A stretch of 64,000 bases of DNA from Anoxybacillus tepidamans PS2. Its GTDB lineage: Bacteria; Bacillota; Bacilli; Bacillales; Anoxybacillaceae. The stretch lies in NCBI RefSeq assembly GCF_000620165.1, contig NZ_JHVN01000001.1, forward strand, positions 372,001 to 436,000, read 5' to 3'. The number at the start of each line of letters is the position of its first letter. Positions within the stretch are counted from its first letter, which is position 1. The notes under the pieces are model-generated. The model saw only the letters and a list, made by a program, of their open reading frames with translations, was not told the DNA's origin and did not search any database. Positions 38,199 through 46,601 of this stretch are shown piece after piece. A program made the translations under genes and the position numbers.

Positions 38199-40304
38199 TT
38201 ACGATGCGACATCTTTTTGTTGTTCGCTGCCAAACACCGCTTTTTCCAATAATTCGGCAATATCGTAAGTCGCTACTTTCTCTTCGACTTCTTTCGCTTT
38301 TGTTCCGTCTGTCAACATCGTTAAGCAATACGGACAGCCGGAGCTGATAACAGTCGGATTGACCGCTAATGCCTGCTCTGTGCGCGCCACGTTAATGCGC
38401 GTTCCTGTCGTTTCTTCCATCCACATTAAACCGCCGCCTGCACCGCAACACATGCCTTTTTCGCGGTTGCGCTCCATTTCTACAAGCTTCACGCCCGGGA
38501 TGGCGCGCAAAATGCTGCGCGGTTGTTCGTATACTTCGTTATAACGTCCGAGGTAACATGAATCATGGAACGTGACCGTTTCGTTGACCTCGTATTTCGG
38601 CACTAAGCGTCCTTCCTCTACAAGTTTGGCAAGAAGCTCTGTATGATGGTATACTTCCGCTTCAAAGCCGAAATCTGGATACTCGTTTTTAAATGTGTTG
38701 TAGGCATGCGGGTCAATTGTGACAATTTTTTTGACACCCGCTTTTTCAAACTCTGCGATATTGTTGTTCACTAATTCTTGGAATAAAAATTCGTTTCCTA
38801 AACGGCGCGGTGTATCGCCTGAGTTTTTCTCTTTGTTTCCTAAGATAGCGAACTTCACGCCGGCTTCGTTCAACAACCGCGCAAATGCCAACGCAATTTT
38901 TTGGCTGCGATTATCAAACGCTCCCATAGAACCGACCCAGAATAAATATTCAAATTCTTCGCCGGCTTTCTGCATTTCTTTGACCGTTGGAATATGCACA
39001 TCCTCGCGCAATTCGCGCCAGTTTTCTTTTTCCTTCCGGTTCAAGCCCCATGGATTTCCTTGACGTTCAATATTGGTCATCGCCCGCTGAGCGTCCGCAT
39101 TCATTTTTCCTTCTGTCAATACAAGGTAGCGGCGAAGGTCGATGATTTTATCAACATGTTCATTCATAACCGGGCACTGGTCCTCGCAGTTGCGGCATGT
39201 TGTACAGGCCCAAATTTCCTCCTCGGTAATCACATCGCCAATTAAACTTGGCATTTCTAGTGCAGCAGCTTGTTCCTGCATGCCTTGTGCCGCGAAGGCA
39301 AGTTGATTGCCCCTAGTATTTTTGAAGGCAAACGTCGGCACCCAAGGAGCTTTAGACGTCACAGCGGCCCCTTTTTCAGTTAAATGGTCGCGCAATTTTA
39401 AAATTAAATCCATCGGGGAAAGCATCTTGCCCGTTCCCGTCGCTGGACACATATTCGTGCAGCGGCCACATTCTACGCAAGCATATAAATCAATGAGCTG
39501 CGTTTGTTTGAAATCCTCAATTTTCCCGACTCCAAACGATTCTTGCGTTTCATCTTCAAAATTAATTTTTTCAAGCTTTGGACGAGACAAACGGCTGAAA
39601 AATACGTTCACTGGACCTGCGATTAGATGTGCGTGCTTCGATTGAGGGACGTATACTAGGAAGGTAAGCAAGATCAACAAGTGAACCCACCATGCGAAGT
39701 AAAAAAGAACGATTGCTCCTGTTGTTCCTATCCACGAAAAGGCGCCGGCAATCAATGAGGCGACCGGTTCGCTCCATGTTGCTTCTTCAGCATGCCAAAC
39801 CATGCTCATTCCGTTTCCAAACAATACGGAAAGCATGAGCCCGCCGATAAAAATAAGAACTAATCCTGCTTTAAGATCGCGTTTTAAACGGACAAGTTTC
39901 TCAATATAGCGGCGGTAAAACGCCCATAATACCGCGATTAAAATCAGCAAGGTTACAATCTCTTGGAAAAACGTAAATCCCGGGTAAAGCGGGCCTAATG
40001 GAAGATGGCCGCCCGGCACAATCCCTTTAATAATAAAGTCGATGGCTCCAAACTGAACGAGAATAAACCCGTAGAAAAAGATCACGTGAATGATGCCGCT
40101 TTTTTTGTCTTTCAGCAGCTTTTTCTGTCCAAATACATTAAGCCAAATTTTCTCGAGACGTTCTTTTACTTTTTGGTCGAACTCGACCTTTTTCCCTAGC
40201 TTAATGTAGGCAATGCGCGTTTTCACTAAATACGTAAATAAATATACAGCGTAAGCGGTTACAAGCAAAAACGCAAGTAAATTAATGATTAACAAAGCAT
40301 TCAC
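38199..40304 (-). CDS. fadF: Membrane Fe-S oxidoreductase FadF (HdrD/CCG-type)
   Basis: 701 aa. The N-terminal third has about six membrane helices of the nitrate-reductase-gamma type. Two 4Fe-4S motifs follow ('CVECGRCTNMCPATG', 'CTTCRNCEDQCP'), then CCG domains ('HDSCYLGRYN', 'CCGAGGG', 'GCPYC'). In B. subtilis FadF (YwjF) is in the FadR regulon and probably passes beta-oxidation electrons from ETF to the quinone pool; that role is inference. A FadR-like operator covers its promoter. Confidence 0.92.
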   Translation of the reverse strand: MNALLIINLLAFLLVTAYAVYLFTYLVKTRIAYIKLGKKVEFDQKVKERLEKIWLNVFGQKKLLKDKKSGIIHVIFFYGFILVQFGAIDFIIKGIVPGGHLPLGPLYPGFTFFQEIVTLLILIAVLWAFYRRYIEKLVRLKRDLKAGLVLIFIGGLMLSVLFGNGMSMVWHAEEATWSEPVASLIAGAFSWIGTTGAIVLFYFAWWVHLLILLTFLVYVPQSKHAHLIAGPVNVFFSRLSRPKLEKINFEDETQESFGVGKIEDFKQTQLIDLYACVECGRCTNMCPATGTGKMLSPMDLILKLRDHLTEKGAAVTSKAPWVPTFAFKNTRGNQLAFAAQGMQEQAAALEMPSLIGDVITEEEIWACTTCRNCEDQCPVMNEHVDKIIDLRRYLVLTEGKMNADAQRAMTNIERQGNPWGLNRKEKENWRELREDVHIPTVKEMQKAGEEFEYLFWVGSMGAFDNRSQKIALAFARLLNEAGVKFAILGNKEKNSGDTPRRLGNEFLFQELVNNNIAEFEKAGVKKIVTIDPHAYNTFKNEYPDFGFEAEVYHHTELLAKLVEEGRLVPKYEVNETVTFHDSCYLGRYNEVYEQPRSILRAIPGVKLVEMERNREKGMCCGAGGGLMWMEETTGTRINVARTEQALAVNPTVISSGCPYCLTMLTDGTKAKEVEEKVATYDIAELLEKAVFGSEQQKDVAS

Positions 40305-40393
40305 CTTTTAACTCTCCTTTCCCCCTTGCTTAGATGGAACAATGAAAATATTAACAAGAGAACAAATTTTCAGAATTATACCCCTTTGATTTC

Positions 40394-40422
40394 ATTTTAA
40401 TAATGAATGAGCATTCAGTCAA
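40394..40422 (-). promoter_or_regulatory. fadF promoter with overlapping FadR-type operator
   Basis: -35 TTGACT (40417-40422) and -10 TAAAAT (40394-40399), 17-base spacer. The operator TGAATGA-GCAT-TCAGTCA (40404-40421, plus) fits the B. subtilis FadR site TGAATGA-N4-TCATTCA with one mismatch and spans the -35 and spacer, as expected for repression. A second TATAAT lies nearer the gene with a poor -35. Confidence 0.75.
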
Positions 40423-40505
40423 CAACGTTTTGCTGGTCTAGGTGCTAATTTTTTTCATTTCGGGCACATTAAAATAAAGAACGATGCGGACAGGAGGAAG
40501 ATACT

Positions 40506-41693
40506 GTGGTAGCTTTATGGATAATTATCATTTTATTGCTTCTAATTATTCTTGATGAGCAGGCTGGCCGCAAGTGGAGAGTAGCCATCAAAAAAAAGAA
40601 ATATCCGATACGTCGAAGCGACGCAACGTTATTTACCAATGGAAAGCATTTGTTTGCTGATTACTTTCAAACCATTCAACAAGCGAAACATCACATTCAT
40701 ATTTTGTTCTATATTGTCAAAACGGACGAAATTAGTCAACAATTTTTTTCACTATTAAAACAAAAGGCCCAAGAAGGAGTAGAAGTGCGCCTTCTCGTTG
40801 ATTGGGTGGGTAGTTTTGGACTACCTAAACAAACGATCCGTTCCTTAGAGAAAAGCGGGGTACACTTCGCTTATAGCCGAAAACCGACATTTCCTTACTT
40901 TTTTTATCAACTCAACCGAAGAAACCATCGGAAAATTACTGTAATCGATGGGAAGATTGGCTACATCGGCGGTTTTAACATCGGAAAAGAGTATATAGGC
41001 CAAAGTACCGATTTTGGCGATTGGCGCGATTACCATTTAAAAATAAGTGGCGAAGGAGTTAAAGATTTACAAACAGAATTTCTCTATGACTGGGAAGCGG
41101 CAACTAGGAAAAAACTAGCGGATCGTAACCGATATTTTCCAACCACAGAGAAAGGCTCCATCAACCATCAATTTATTTCAACAAACGGAGAGGGACTTGC
41201 AGACGATTTCATTGATTTAATTGAGCAAGCTAAGCAACAAATTATTATTGGATCCCCCTATTTTATCCCGGGGAAAAAAGTAATGAAGGCCTTGCTGGAT
41301 GCCCTTGAGCGTCAAGTAGAAGTCACCATTCTCGTTCCGCTAAAAGCGGATCATCCGTTTGTGAAAGAAGCAGCATTTCCGTATTTTTACCGCTTATTAA
41401 AAGCAGGCGCCCACATTTATCGTTTCTACCAGGGATTTTATCATGCCAAAACGATCATTATTGATAAAAAAGTGTGTAGTATTGGAACAGCCAACTTCGA
41501 TAAACGCAGCTTTTTCCTAAATGGAGAGATGAATTGCTTCATTTACGATCATTCTTTTATAAAGCAAATGAAAAATGTGTTGAAGTATGACCTATCCCGG
41601 TCTGAGCGGTTAACGCTCGATGTTTGGAAAAAAAGGACGATATGGGAACGGGGAAAAGAATCGCTGTCAAGTCTTCTTTCCGAGTGGCTATAA
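40506..41693 (+). CDS. clsB: Phospholipase-D family cardiolipin synthase (YwjE/ClsB-like)
   Basis: Condenses phosphatidylglycerol to cardiolipin at the membrane. 395 aa: one N-terminal membrane helix (about 2-16) and two HKD motifs, 'NHRKITVIDGK' (H-x-K-x4-D) in the first half and 'YHAKTIIIDKK' in the second, each followed by a G-G/S-x-N segment. GTG start at 40506 behind GGAGGA. Divergent from fadF, as ywjE is from ywjF in B. subtilis. The exact substrate is not proved by sequence. Confidence 0.85.
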   Translation: MVALWIIIILLLLIILDEQAGRKWRVAIKKKKYPIRRSDATLFTNGKHLFADYFQTIQQAKHHIHILFYIVKTDEISQQFFSLLKQKAQEGVEVRLLVDWVGSFGLPKQTIRSLEKSGVHFAYSRKPTFPYFFYQLNRRNHRKITVIDGKIGYIGGFNIGKEYIGQSTDFGDWRDYHLKISGEGVKDLQTEFLYDWEAATRKKLADRNRYFPTTEKGSINHQFISTNGEGLADDFIDLIEQAKQQIIIGSPYFIPGKKVMKALLDALERQVEVTILVPLKADHPFVKEAAFPYFYRLLKAGAHIYRFYQGFYHAKTIIIDKKVCSIGTANFDKRSFFLNGEMNCFIYDHSFIKQMKNVLKYDLSRSERLTLDVWKKRTIWERGKESLSSLLSEWL

Positions 41694-41754
41694 CTTTTTC
41701 GGCATATTGAGTAGGCTTAACAAGAATGATTGATGGAAACACAGCTTCTTCCTG

Positions 41755-41867
41755 CTACTTCAACATTGTTAACAATACAGTACTGATAGTTGCGTACATG
41801 CCAATATACATGATCTCAAAAACTTTCCAATAAATTCCGTTACACCGAATAAAAGCAACAAGCCCAT
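41755..41867 (-). pseudogene. Small hydrophobic protein reading frame, apparently frameshifted
   Basis: An ATG at 41867 behind AGGGG (7-base spacing) opens a hydrophobic frame ('MGLLLLFGVTEFIGKF'). At a run of five T residues (41818-41822) the sensible continuation ('EIMYIGMYATISTVLLTMLK') is in another frame. One extra T would give a 37-residue membrane protein ending at 41755. Either a decayed gene or a sequencing error in a homopolymer; as read, frame 1 gives 32 residues. The rest of 41694-41960 shows no gene. Confidence 0.4.
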
Positions 41868-41960
41868 TAAGATTCCCCTAATTTATAATGCAGTATTCTT
41901 ATATCCGAAAGAGAAAACGTTTATCGTCCATTCCTTTTTGTCGATCTATTTTCAACCATT

Positions 41961-41995
41961 AAAAAAATGTTGGGGATTCTTTCCCCAACATTTTT
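41961..41995 (-). terminator. Terminator of the XapX-like gene
   Basis: AAAATGTTGGGG (41964-41975) pairs with CCCCAACATTTT (41983-41994), 7-base loop, U run on the minus strand. Overlaps the stop codon of the small gene upstream. Confidence 0.85.
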
Positions 41996-42161
41996 ATTTC
42001 CACAATATGCTAATCCATTGAAAAACTTTCATACCTAAGTATACGCCGACGATGCCTGAAATTCCTGCAAGCGCCGGCGGAGCTGGAATCGGCAAGCGAA
42101 ATAGAGTAAATAAAAAGCCGACAACCATACCGGTCAATAATGATAAAATAATTTCTTTCAT
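41994..42161 (-). CDS. Small XapX-domain-like membrane protein
   Basis: 55 aa with two hydrophobic segments split by 'RLPIPAPPALAGISGIVGVY', the proline-rich signature of XapX (DUF1427) proteins, whose function is unknown. ATG codons at 42164 and 42161 both fit the GGAGGAGA site; the second is given. Two Spo0A-box-like sequences lie upstream. Confidence 0.7.
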   Translation of the reverse strand: MKEIILSLLTGMVVGFLFTLFRLPIPAPPALAGISGIVGVYLGMKVFQWISILWK

Positions 42162-42196
42162 CATATTCTCCTCCGTTCTCTTTCGCTGTCGCATTT

Positions 42197-42223
42197 TTCG
42201 ACACACATCTACTTCTATCGACA
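42197..42223. promoter_or_regulatory. Two tandem Spo0A-box-like sequences
   Basis: TTCGACA (42197-42203, reverse of TGTCGAA) and ATCGACA (42217-42223, one mismatch) are in the same orientation with start points 20 bases apart, close to two helical turns. They lie 36-62 bases upstream of the XapX-like gene. Confidence 0.4.
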
Positions 42224-42265
42224 GACCTTTCACATCTTAACATAATTTATTCAAAATGAGGAGCC

Positions 42266-42312
42266 AAAAAAAAGCGGATATATTTGCATTGGCATAGCAC
42301 AAATATACCCAC
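42266..42312 (-). terminator. Terminator of ywiB-argS
   Basis: GCGGATATATTTG (42274-42286) pairs with CAAATATACCCAC (42300-42312) with mismatches, followed on the minus strand by eight U residues. Confidence 0.8.
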
Positions 42313-42371
42313 TTCTTTTTATTATGTTTGTTTCACTGTTGCTCGCCTAAACAAGACCTTTCAACCATTGC

Positions 42372-44042
42372 TTACATTTTTTCTGGAGCCGATACGCCAA
42401 TAAGCGAAAGAGCATTTTGTAGTGTGATTTGCACTGCTTTTACTAAGGCTAAACGTGCTTGGCTTTTCTCAACATTTTCTGGGTCAATGACTTTTTCAGC
42501 GTTGTAGAAGCTGTGCAGCGCCGAAGCCAACTCAAAAATATAGTTTGTAATGCGATGCGGCGTGCGCTTCAGTGCTGCTTCCGACACTGCCATTGGGAAC
42601 TCGCCGAGCTTTTTCAATAACTCAATTTCTTTTTCCGATTGAATATGAGCAAAATCTAATTCTCCTTCATACGACAGCTTTTGCTCCTCGCCTTGGCGGA
42701 GAATGCTGCATACGCGCGCGTGAGCATATTGCGCATAATACACTGGGTTTTCATTCGACTGGGAAACTGCCAAATCCATATCGAAGTCTAAATGCGTGTC
42801 GCTTGAACGCATCGCAAAGAAGTAACGGGTCGCATCAAGTCCTACCTCTTCCATCAAATCGCGCATCGTCACCGCTTTGCCGGTGCGTTTGCTCATTTTT
42901 ACTTTTTCTCCGTTTTGGTATAGGCTCACTAGCTGGATAATTTCAACTTCTAATACGTTCGGATCGTAACCAAGTGCCTCGATTGCAGCTCTCATACGCG
43001 GAATGTATCCGTGGTGATCCGCTCCCCAGATGTTAATGAGTTTTGTAAACCCGCGCTGCAATTTGTCTTGATGATATGCGATGTCTGGTAACAAATACGT
43101 ATACGAACCATCTTGCTTGATAAGAACACGATCTTTATCATCGCCAAATGCAGTGGAACGGAACCACGTAGCCCCATCTTGCTCATAAATATGACCTTTT
43201 TCACGCAATGCTTGCAGCGCTTTTTCAATTTTGCCGTTATGATATAAAGACGTTTCAGAGTACCAAACATCAAATTTAACACGAAAATCTTGAAGATCTC
43301 GTTTGATTTTGTCCATTTCATAGTTTAATCCGTATTCACGGAATAATTGTAGGCGTTCTTGCTCGTCCAATGACACAAACTTATCTCCGTGTTCATCAGC
43401 GAGCTGTTTCCCTAATTGAATAATATCATCCCCATAGTAACCGTCTTCCGGCATCTCTTTGTCGATGCCAAGCGCCTGGAAATAGCGAGCTTCAACCGAT
43501 TTCGCCAAATTGAAAATTTGATTTCCGGCATCGTTAATATAATATTCACGCGTTACTTCAAAACCAGCCTTTTCTAAAATGTTGCATAACGAATCTCCAA
43601 CAGCAGCTCCGCGGGCATGCCCTAAATGCAAACTTCCTGTCGGGTTTGCAGAAACGAATTCGACTTGTACTTTCTCCCCTTGGCCAACATTTGTTTGACC
43701 GTAAGATGCTCCCGCCTTGATAATCATTGGAACCAAGTCAGTTAAGTAGCTATTATTCATGTAAAAGTTAATAAAGCCAGGACCGGCAATTTCAATTTTT
43801 TCGATTGATGCTTTTGTTTTATCAAAATGGTTAACAATCTCTTCAGCAATCATGCGTGGTGCTTTTTTTGCAACTCGAGCAAGCTGCATGGCCATATTTG
43901 TCGAGTAATCACCATGCGCTTTTTCTCTTGGCACTTCTAAAATTACATTTGGCACTTCATGCTCTGCGGCAAGCCCTGCTTTTACAACCGCTTGCTTAAT
44001 CTCTTCCTTTAGTTGTTCTTTCACCTGTTCTACAATATTCAC
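42372..44042 (-). CDS. argS: Arginyl-tRNA synthetase
   Basis: Charges tRNA-Arg; class I synthetase. 556 aa: additional N-terminal tRNA-binding domain (1-110), HIGH-type motif '[12 protein letters not shown]', KMSKS-type '[10 protein letters not shown]', and the C-terminal DALR anticodon-binding domain. GTG start at 44042 behind GGGAGGA, overlapping the ywiB stop by 4 bases. No T-box leader is seen; it is transcribed with ywiB. Confidence 0.97.
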   Translation of the reverse strand: MNIVEQVKEQLKEEIKQAVVKAGLAAEHEVPNVILEVPREKAHGDYSTNMAMQLARVAKKAPRMIAEEIVNHFDKTKASIEKIEIAGPGFINFYMNNSYLTDLVPMIIKAGASYGQTNVGQGEKVQVEFVSANPTGSLHLGHARGAAVGDSLCNILEKAGFEVTREYYINDAGNQIFNLAKSVEARYFQALGIDKEMPEDGYYGDDIIQLGKQLADEHGDKFVSLDEQERLQLFREYGLNYEMDKIKRDLQDFRVKFDVWYSETSLYHNGKIEKALQALREKGHIYEQDGATWFRSTAFGDDKDRVLIKQDGSYTYLLPDIAYHQDKLQRGFTKLINIWGADHHGYIPRMRAAIEALGYDPNVLEVEIIQLVSLYQNGEKVKMSKRTGKAVTMRDLMEEVGLDATRYFFAMRSSDTHLDFDMDLAVSQSNENPVYYAQYAHARVCSILRQGEEQKLSYEGELDFAHIQSEKEIELLKKLGEFPMAVSEAALKRTPHRITNYIFELASALHSFYNAEKVIDPENVEKSQARLALVKAVQITLQNALSLIGVSAPEKM

Positions 44043-44476
44043 GCTGATTCCTCCCTAAATGTGATCGTCACCGCATGGCGACCGACTCGCTCATTTTGCA
44101 TTTGTAATATGTAAGATAAAAATAATTGCCCTTTTTTCGTTTTTTCATTATAACAATATTCGATATTATTCGTCTTTGTTTTCATTGCCCACGCACCAAA
44201 TGGGGTTCGGTAATTTCCCTCTGTTTCAGCATTTTTACGAAACACATGCCGCATATGAACTGCTCCCGAACGAAGCACAGTAACCTCATCTTGGGCGATT
44301 TTAACAATTGTTTTCACTTTCCCAATCTCTTGGCTTTCTTCAAATGTTAAATAAGATACATCTCCCTTTACGTAGTATAGACCATCCGCTTCAAATACAA
44401 TAGTCTCTTTTCTATTTCCATCCCTGATATCCGTTACATGCTTCAGACGGATCGGTGTTCCGCTTGTTTTTTCCAT
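44039..44476 (-). CDS. ywiB: YwiB-family protein (DUF1934)
   Basis: 145-aa beta-barrel-like protein of the DUF1934 family, function unknown. Hallmarks are 'YLTFEE', '[13 protein letters not shown]' and 'GNYRTPFG'. The ATG at 44476 is preferred over upstream in-frame starts, with AAGGGTG 8 bases before it. It precedes argS with a 4-base overlap, as in B. subtilis, so expression of the two is probably coupled. Confidence 0.85.
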   Translation of the reverse strand: MEKTSGTPIRLKHVTDIRDGNRKETIVFEADGLYYVKGDVSYLTFEESQEIGKVKTIVKIAQDEVTVLRSGAVHMRHVFRKNAETEGNYRTPFGAWAMKTKTNNIEYCYNEKTKKGQLFLSYILQMQNERVGRHAVTITFREESA

Positions 44477-44519
44477 AATGGACACACCCTTATTAATAAA
44501 CATGTTATAGCTTTTAATA

Positions 44520-44548
44520 AGTATAAGAAAAGGTTTGACTATATTCAA
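44520..44548 (-). promoter_or_regulatory. sigma-A promoter of ywiB-argS
   Basis: -35 TTGAAT (44543-44548), 17-base spacer, -10 TATACT (44520-44525) on the minus strand. Confidence 0.75.
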
Positions 44549-44655
44549 GGGTGCATGAACGAAAGCAGGTACGCTTTTTTCATAAGCATCAATTTTTGTC
44601 AATAAGCTGTCGTTCTTCTAACGAAATAAAACACCAAATAAATATATTATAAAGC

Positions 44656-44694
44656 AAATCCCCGTCTCTCCTAGAGGTTAGAAGACGGGGATTT
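44656..44694 (-). terminator. Terminator of speE-speB
   Basis: AAATCCCCGTCT (44656-44667) pairs perfectly with AGACGGGGATTT (44683-44694). It starts 4 bases past the speB stop. The U run is short, so strength is uncertain. Confidence 0.7.
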
Positions 44695-44697
44695 TGA

Positions 44698-45579
44698 TTA
44701 TTTCCGTTTTTGCACCCAACCGAGGATCATTTCACGGATGAGCTTGCTCGCAGTGTTTGCTGTTTGTTCCGAATGGTCGTATACAGGAGCTACTTCTACT
44801 AAATCGGCGCCGACTACATGTACGTCCGAACGAGCGATTTCATGAATCGCCGCAAGCAACTCTTTTGATGTGATGCCTCCGCAGTCGACCGTTCCCGTTC
44901 CTGGTGCATGGGCTGGGTCTAATACGTCGATGTCAATCGTCACATATACAGGGCGGCCTGCAAGTGTCGGAAGCACTTCTTTTAACGGTTCCAACACTTC
45001 AAATTTGGCAATATACATGCCATTATCTTTCGCCCACTGAAACTCTTCTTTCATACCAGAGCGAATGCCGAACGAGTACACATTTTGCGGCCCGATTAGC
45101 TCCGCGATTTTACGAATCGGTGTCGAGTGAGAAAGCGGCTCACCCTCATAATGTTCACGTAAATCTGTATGCGCGTCCATATGAATGATCGCTAAATCAG
45201 GATATTTTTTATATACTGCCTTCATTACTGGCCAAGAAACTAAGTGCTCACCGCCAAGGCCAAGCGGAAACTTACCAGCGGCCAATACACGGTCAACAAA
45301 CTCTTCGATCATATCTAAGCTTCGCTGCGCGTTGCCAAATGGAAGTGGAATGTCGCCCGCATCGAAATATTTTACTTCGCCTAGCTCACGGTCTAAATAT
45401 GGACTGTACTCCTCAAGCCCAATCGACACTTCACGAATGCGCGCTGGACCGAAGCGTGAACCCGGACGATAGCTCACCGTCCAGTCCATCGGCATGCCAT
45501 AAATAACTGCTTCACTGTCTTCAAAGTTTGGATGACTTTTAATAAAGACGTTGCCAGAATACGCCTCATCAAATCGCAT
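44698..45579 (-). CDS. speB: Agmatinase
   Basis: Hydrolyses agmatine to putrescine and urea with a binuclear Mn2+ site. 293 aa of the ureohydrolase family: 'GGEHLVSWP', 'MDAHTDLR', and 'DIDVLDPAHAPGTGT' supply the metal ligands. It follows speE by 12 bases, so putrescine and spermidine synthesis are encoded together, as in B. subtilis. Confidence 0.95.
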   Translation of the reverse strand: MRFDEAYSGNVFIKSHPNFEDSEAVIYGMPMDWTVSYRPGSRFGPARIREVSIGLEEYSPYLDRELGEVKYFDAGDIPLPFGNAQRSLDMIEEFVDRVLAAGKFPLGLGGEHLVSWPVMKAVYKKYPDLAIIHMDAHTDLREHYEGEPLSHSTPIRKIAELIGPQNVYSFGIRSGMKEEFQWAKDNGMYIAKFEVLEPLKEVLPTLAGRPVYVTIDIDVLDPAHAPGTGTVDCGGITSKELLAAIHEIARSDVHVVGADLVEVAPVYDHSEQTANTASKLIREMILGWVQKRK

Positions 45580-45591
45580 ACAGAATCCTCC

Positions 45592-46419
45592 TTATTTCAC
45601 TAAATCAGCGACAAACTTCGGCAACACGAAGCATGCTTTATGAAGCTCCTTCGTGTAATATTTTGTGTCGATCTCATGGAAGCGCTCGTCCGCTACCGCG
45701 AGTGGGTCGTATTTTTTCGAACCCATCGTGAATGTCCACATGCCGCTTGGATATGTTGGAATGTTTGCAATGTAGAGGCGCGTAATTGGGAAAATTTCGC
45801 GCACATCGCGTTGTACATTCGTGATTAAATCCGCTTTGAACCACGGGTTGTCCGTTTGCGCTACAAAGATGCCATCTTCCTTCAGCGCCTTGGCGATTCC
45901 TGCATAGAAACCTTTTGTAAACAAATTAACAGCTGGACCGACCGGCTCTGTTGAATCAACCATAATCACATCATACTCGTTTTCGCTTTGCGCGATGTGC
46001 ATAAAGCCGTCATCGACTTTCACTTCCACGCGCGGGTCATCGAGCTGTCCTGCGATTTCTGGAAGATATTTTTTCGAATACTCAATGACTTTCCCATCAA
46101 TTTCGACAAGCGTCGCTTTTTTCACGCTCGGATGCTTTAATACTTCGCGGATGACTCCACCGTCGCCGCCGCCGACAACAAGAACATTCTCTGGATTTGG
46201 ATGCGTAAAAAGCGGAACATGCGCGACCATTTCATGGTATACAAACTCGTCTTTTTGCGTTGTCATGACCATGCCGTCTAAAATGAGCATGTTTCCGAAC
46301 TCTTCCGTTTCCACCATATCGAGCTTTTGGAATTCGGTTTGTTCTGTATGTAAAGTACGTTTAATTCTCGCTGTAATTCCAAAATGTTCCGTCTGCTTTT
46401 CTGTAAACCAAAGTTCCAT
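45592..46419 (-). CDS. speE: Spermidine synthase
   Basis: Transfers aminopropyl from decarboxylated SAM to putrescine. 275 aa. SAM-type fold with '[16 protein letters not shown]', '[17 protein letters not shown]' and the catalytic region '[12 protein letters not shown]'. The ATG at 46419 follows AAAGGGTG; a GTG at 46428 is an alternative. Divergent from pbpG, and first gene of speE-speB. Confidence 0.95.
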   Translation of the reverse strand: MELWFTEKQTEHFGITARIKRTLHTEQTEFQKLDMVETEEFGNMLILDGMVMTTQKDEFVYHEMVAHVPLFTHPNPENVLVVGGGDGGVIREVLKHPSVKKATLVEIDGKVIEYSKKYLPEIAGQLDDPRVEVKVDDGFMHIAQSENEYDVIMVDSTEPVGPAVNLFTKGFYAGIAKALKEDGIFVAQTDNPWFKADLITNVQRDVREIFPITRLYIANIPTYPSGMWTFTMGSKKYDPLAVADERFHEIDTKYYTKELHKACFVLPKFVADLVK

Positions 46420-46493
46420 ATCGAACACCCTTTCTTTATTAGCGAATGCACGCCATTATTTTTTCCCTTGAAAAGAAAAACCAAACACGAAAA

Positions 46494-46521
46494 AGTATAG
46501 AGCAATCTAGCAAAATTTCAA
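46494..46521 (-). promoter_or_regulatory. sigma-A promoter of speE-speB
   Basis: -35 TTGAAA (46516-46521), 16-base spacer, -10 TATACT (46494-46499) on the minus strand. It lies back to back with the pbpG promoter. Confidence 0.7.
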
Positions 46522-46540
46522 GTAAAAATTGCTAGAAAAA

Positions 46541-46571
46541 TGTTTAAAATAGGACAAATCTTTTCATACTA
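46541..46571 (+). promoter_or_regulatory. Forespore (sigma-F/G-like) promoter of pbpG
   Basis: TGTTTA (46541-46546), 18-base spacer, CATACTA (46565-46571). The -10 matches the sigma-G consensus fully and also the AnAnT core of sigma-F. B. subtilis pbpG is forespore-expressed. Confidence 0.65.
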
Positions 46572-46601
46572 ATATAAACAACATCGATGAGGTGATAAAC
46601 G

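Noticed and set aside
44043-44650. T-box leader for argS
   Set aside because: argS follows ywiB with a 4-base overlap, and no T-box sequence (AGGGUGGNACCGCG-like) is present upstream of ywiB.
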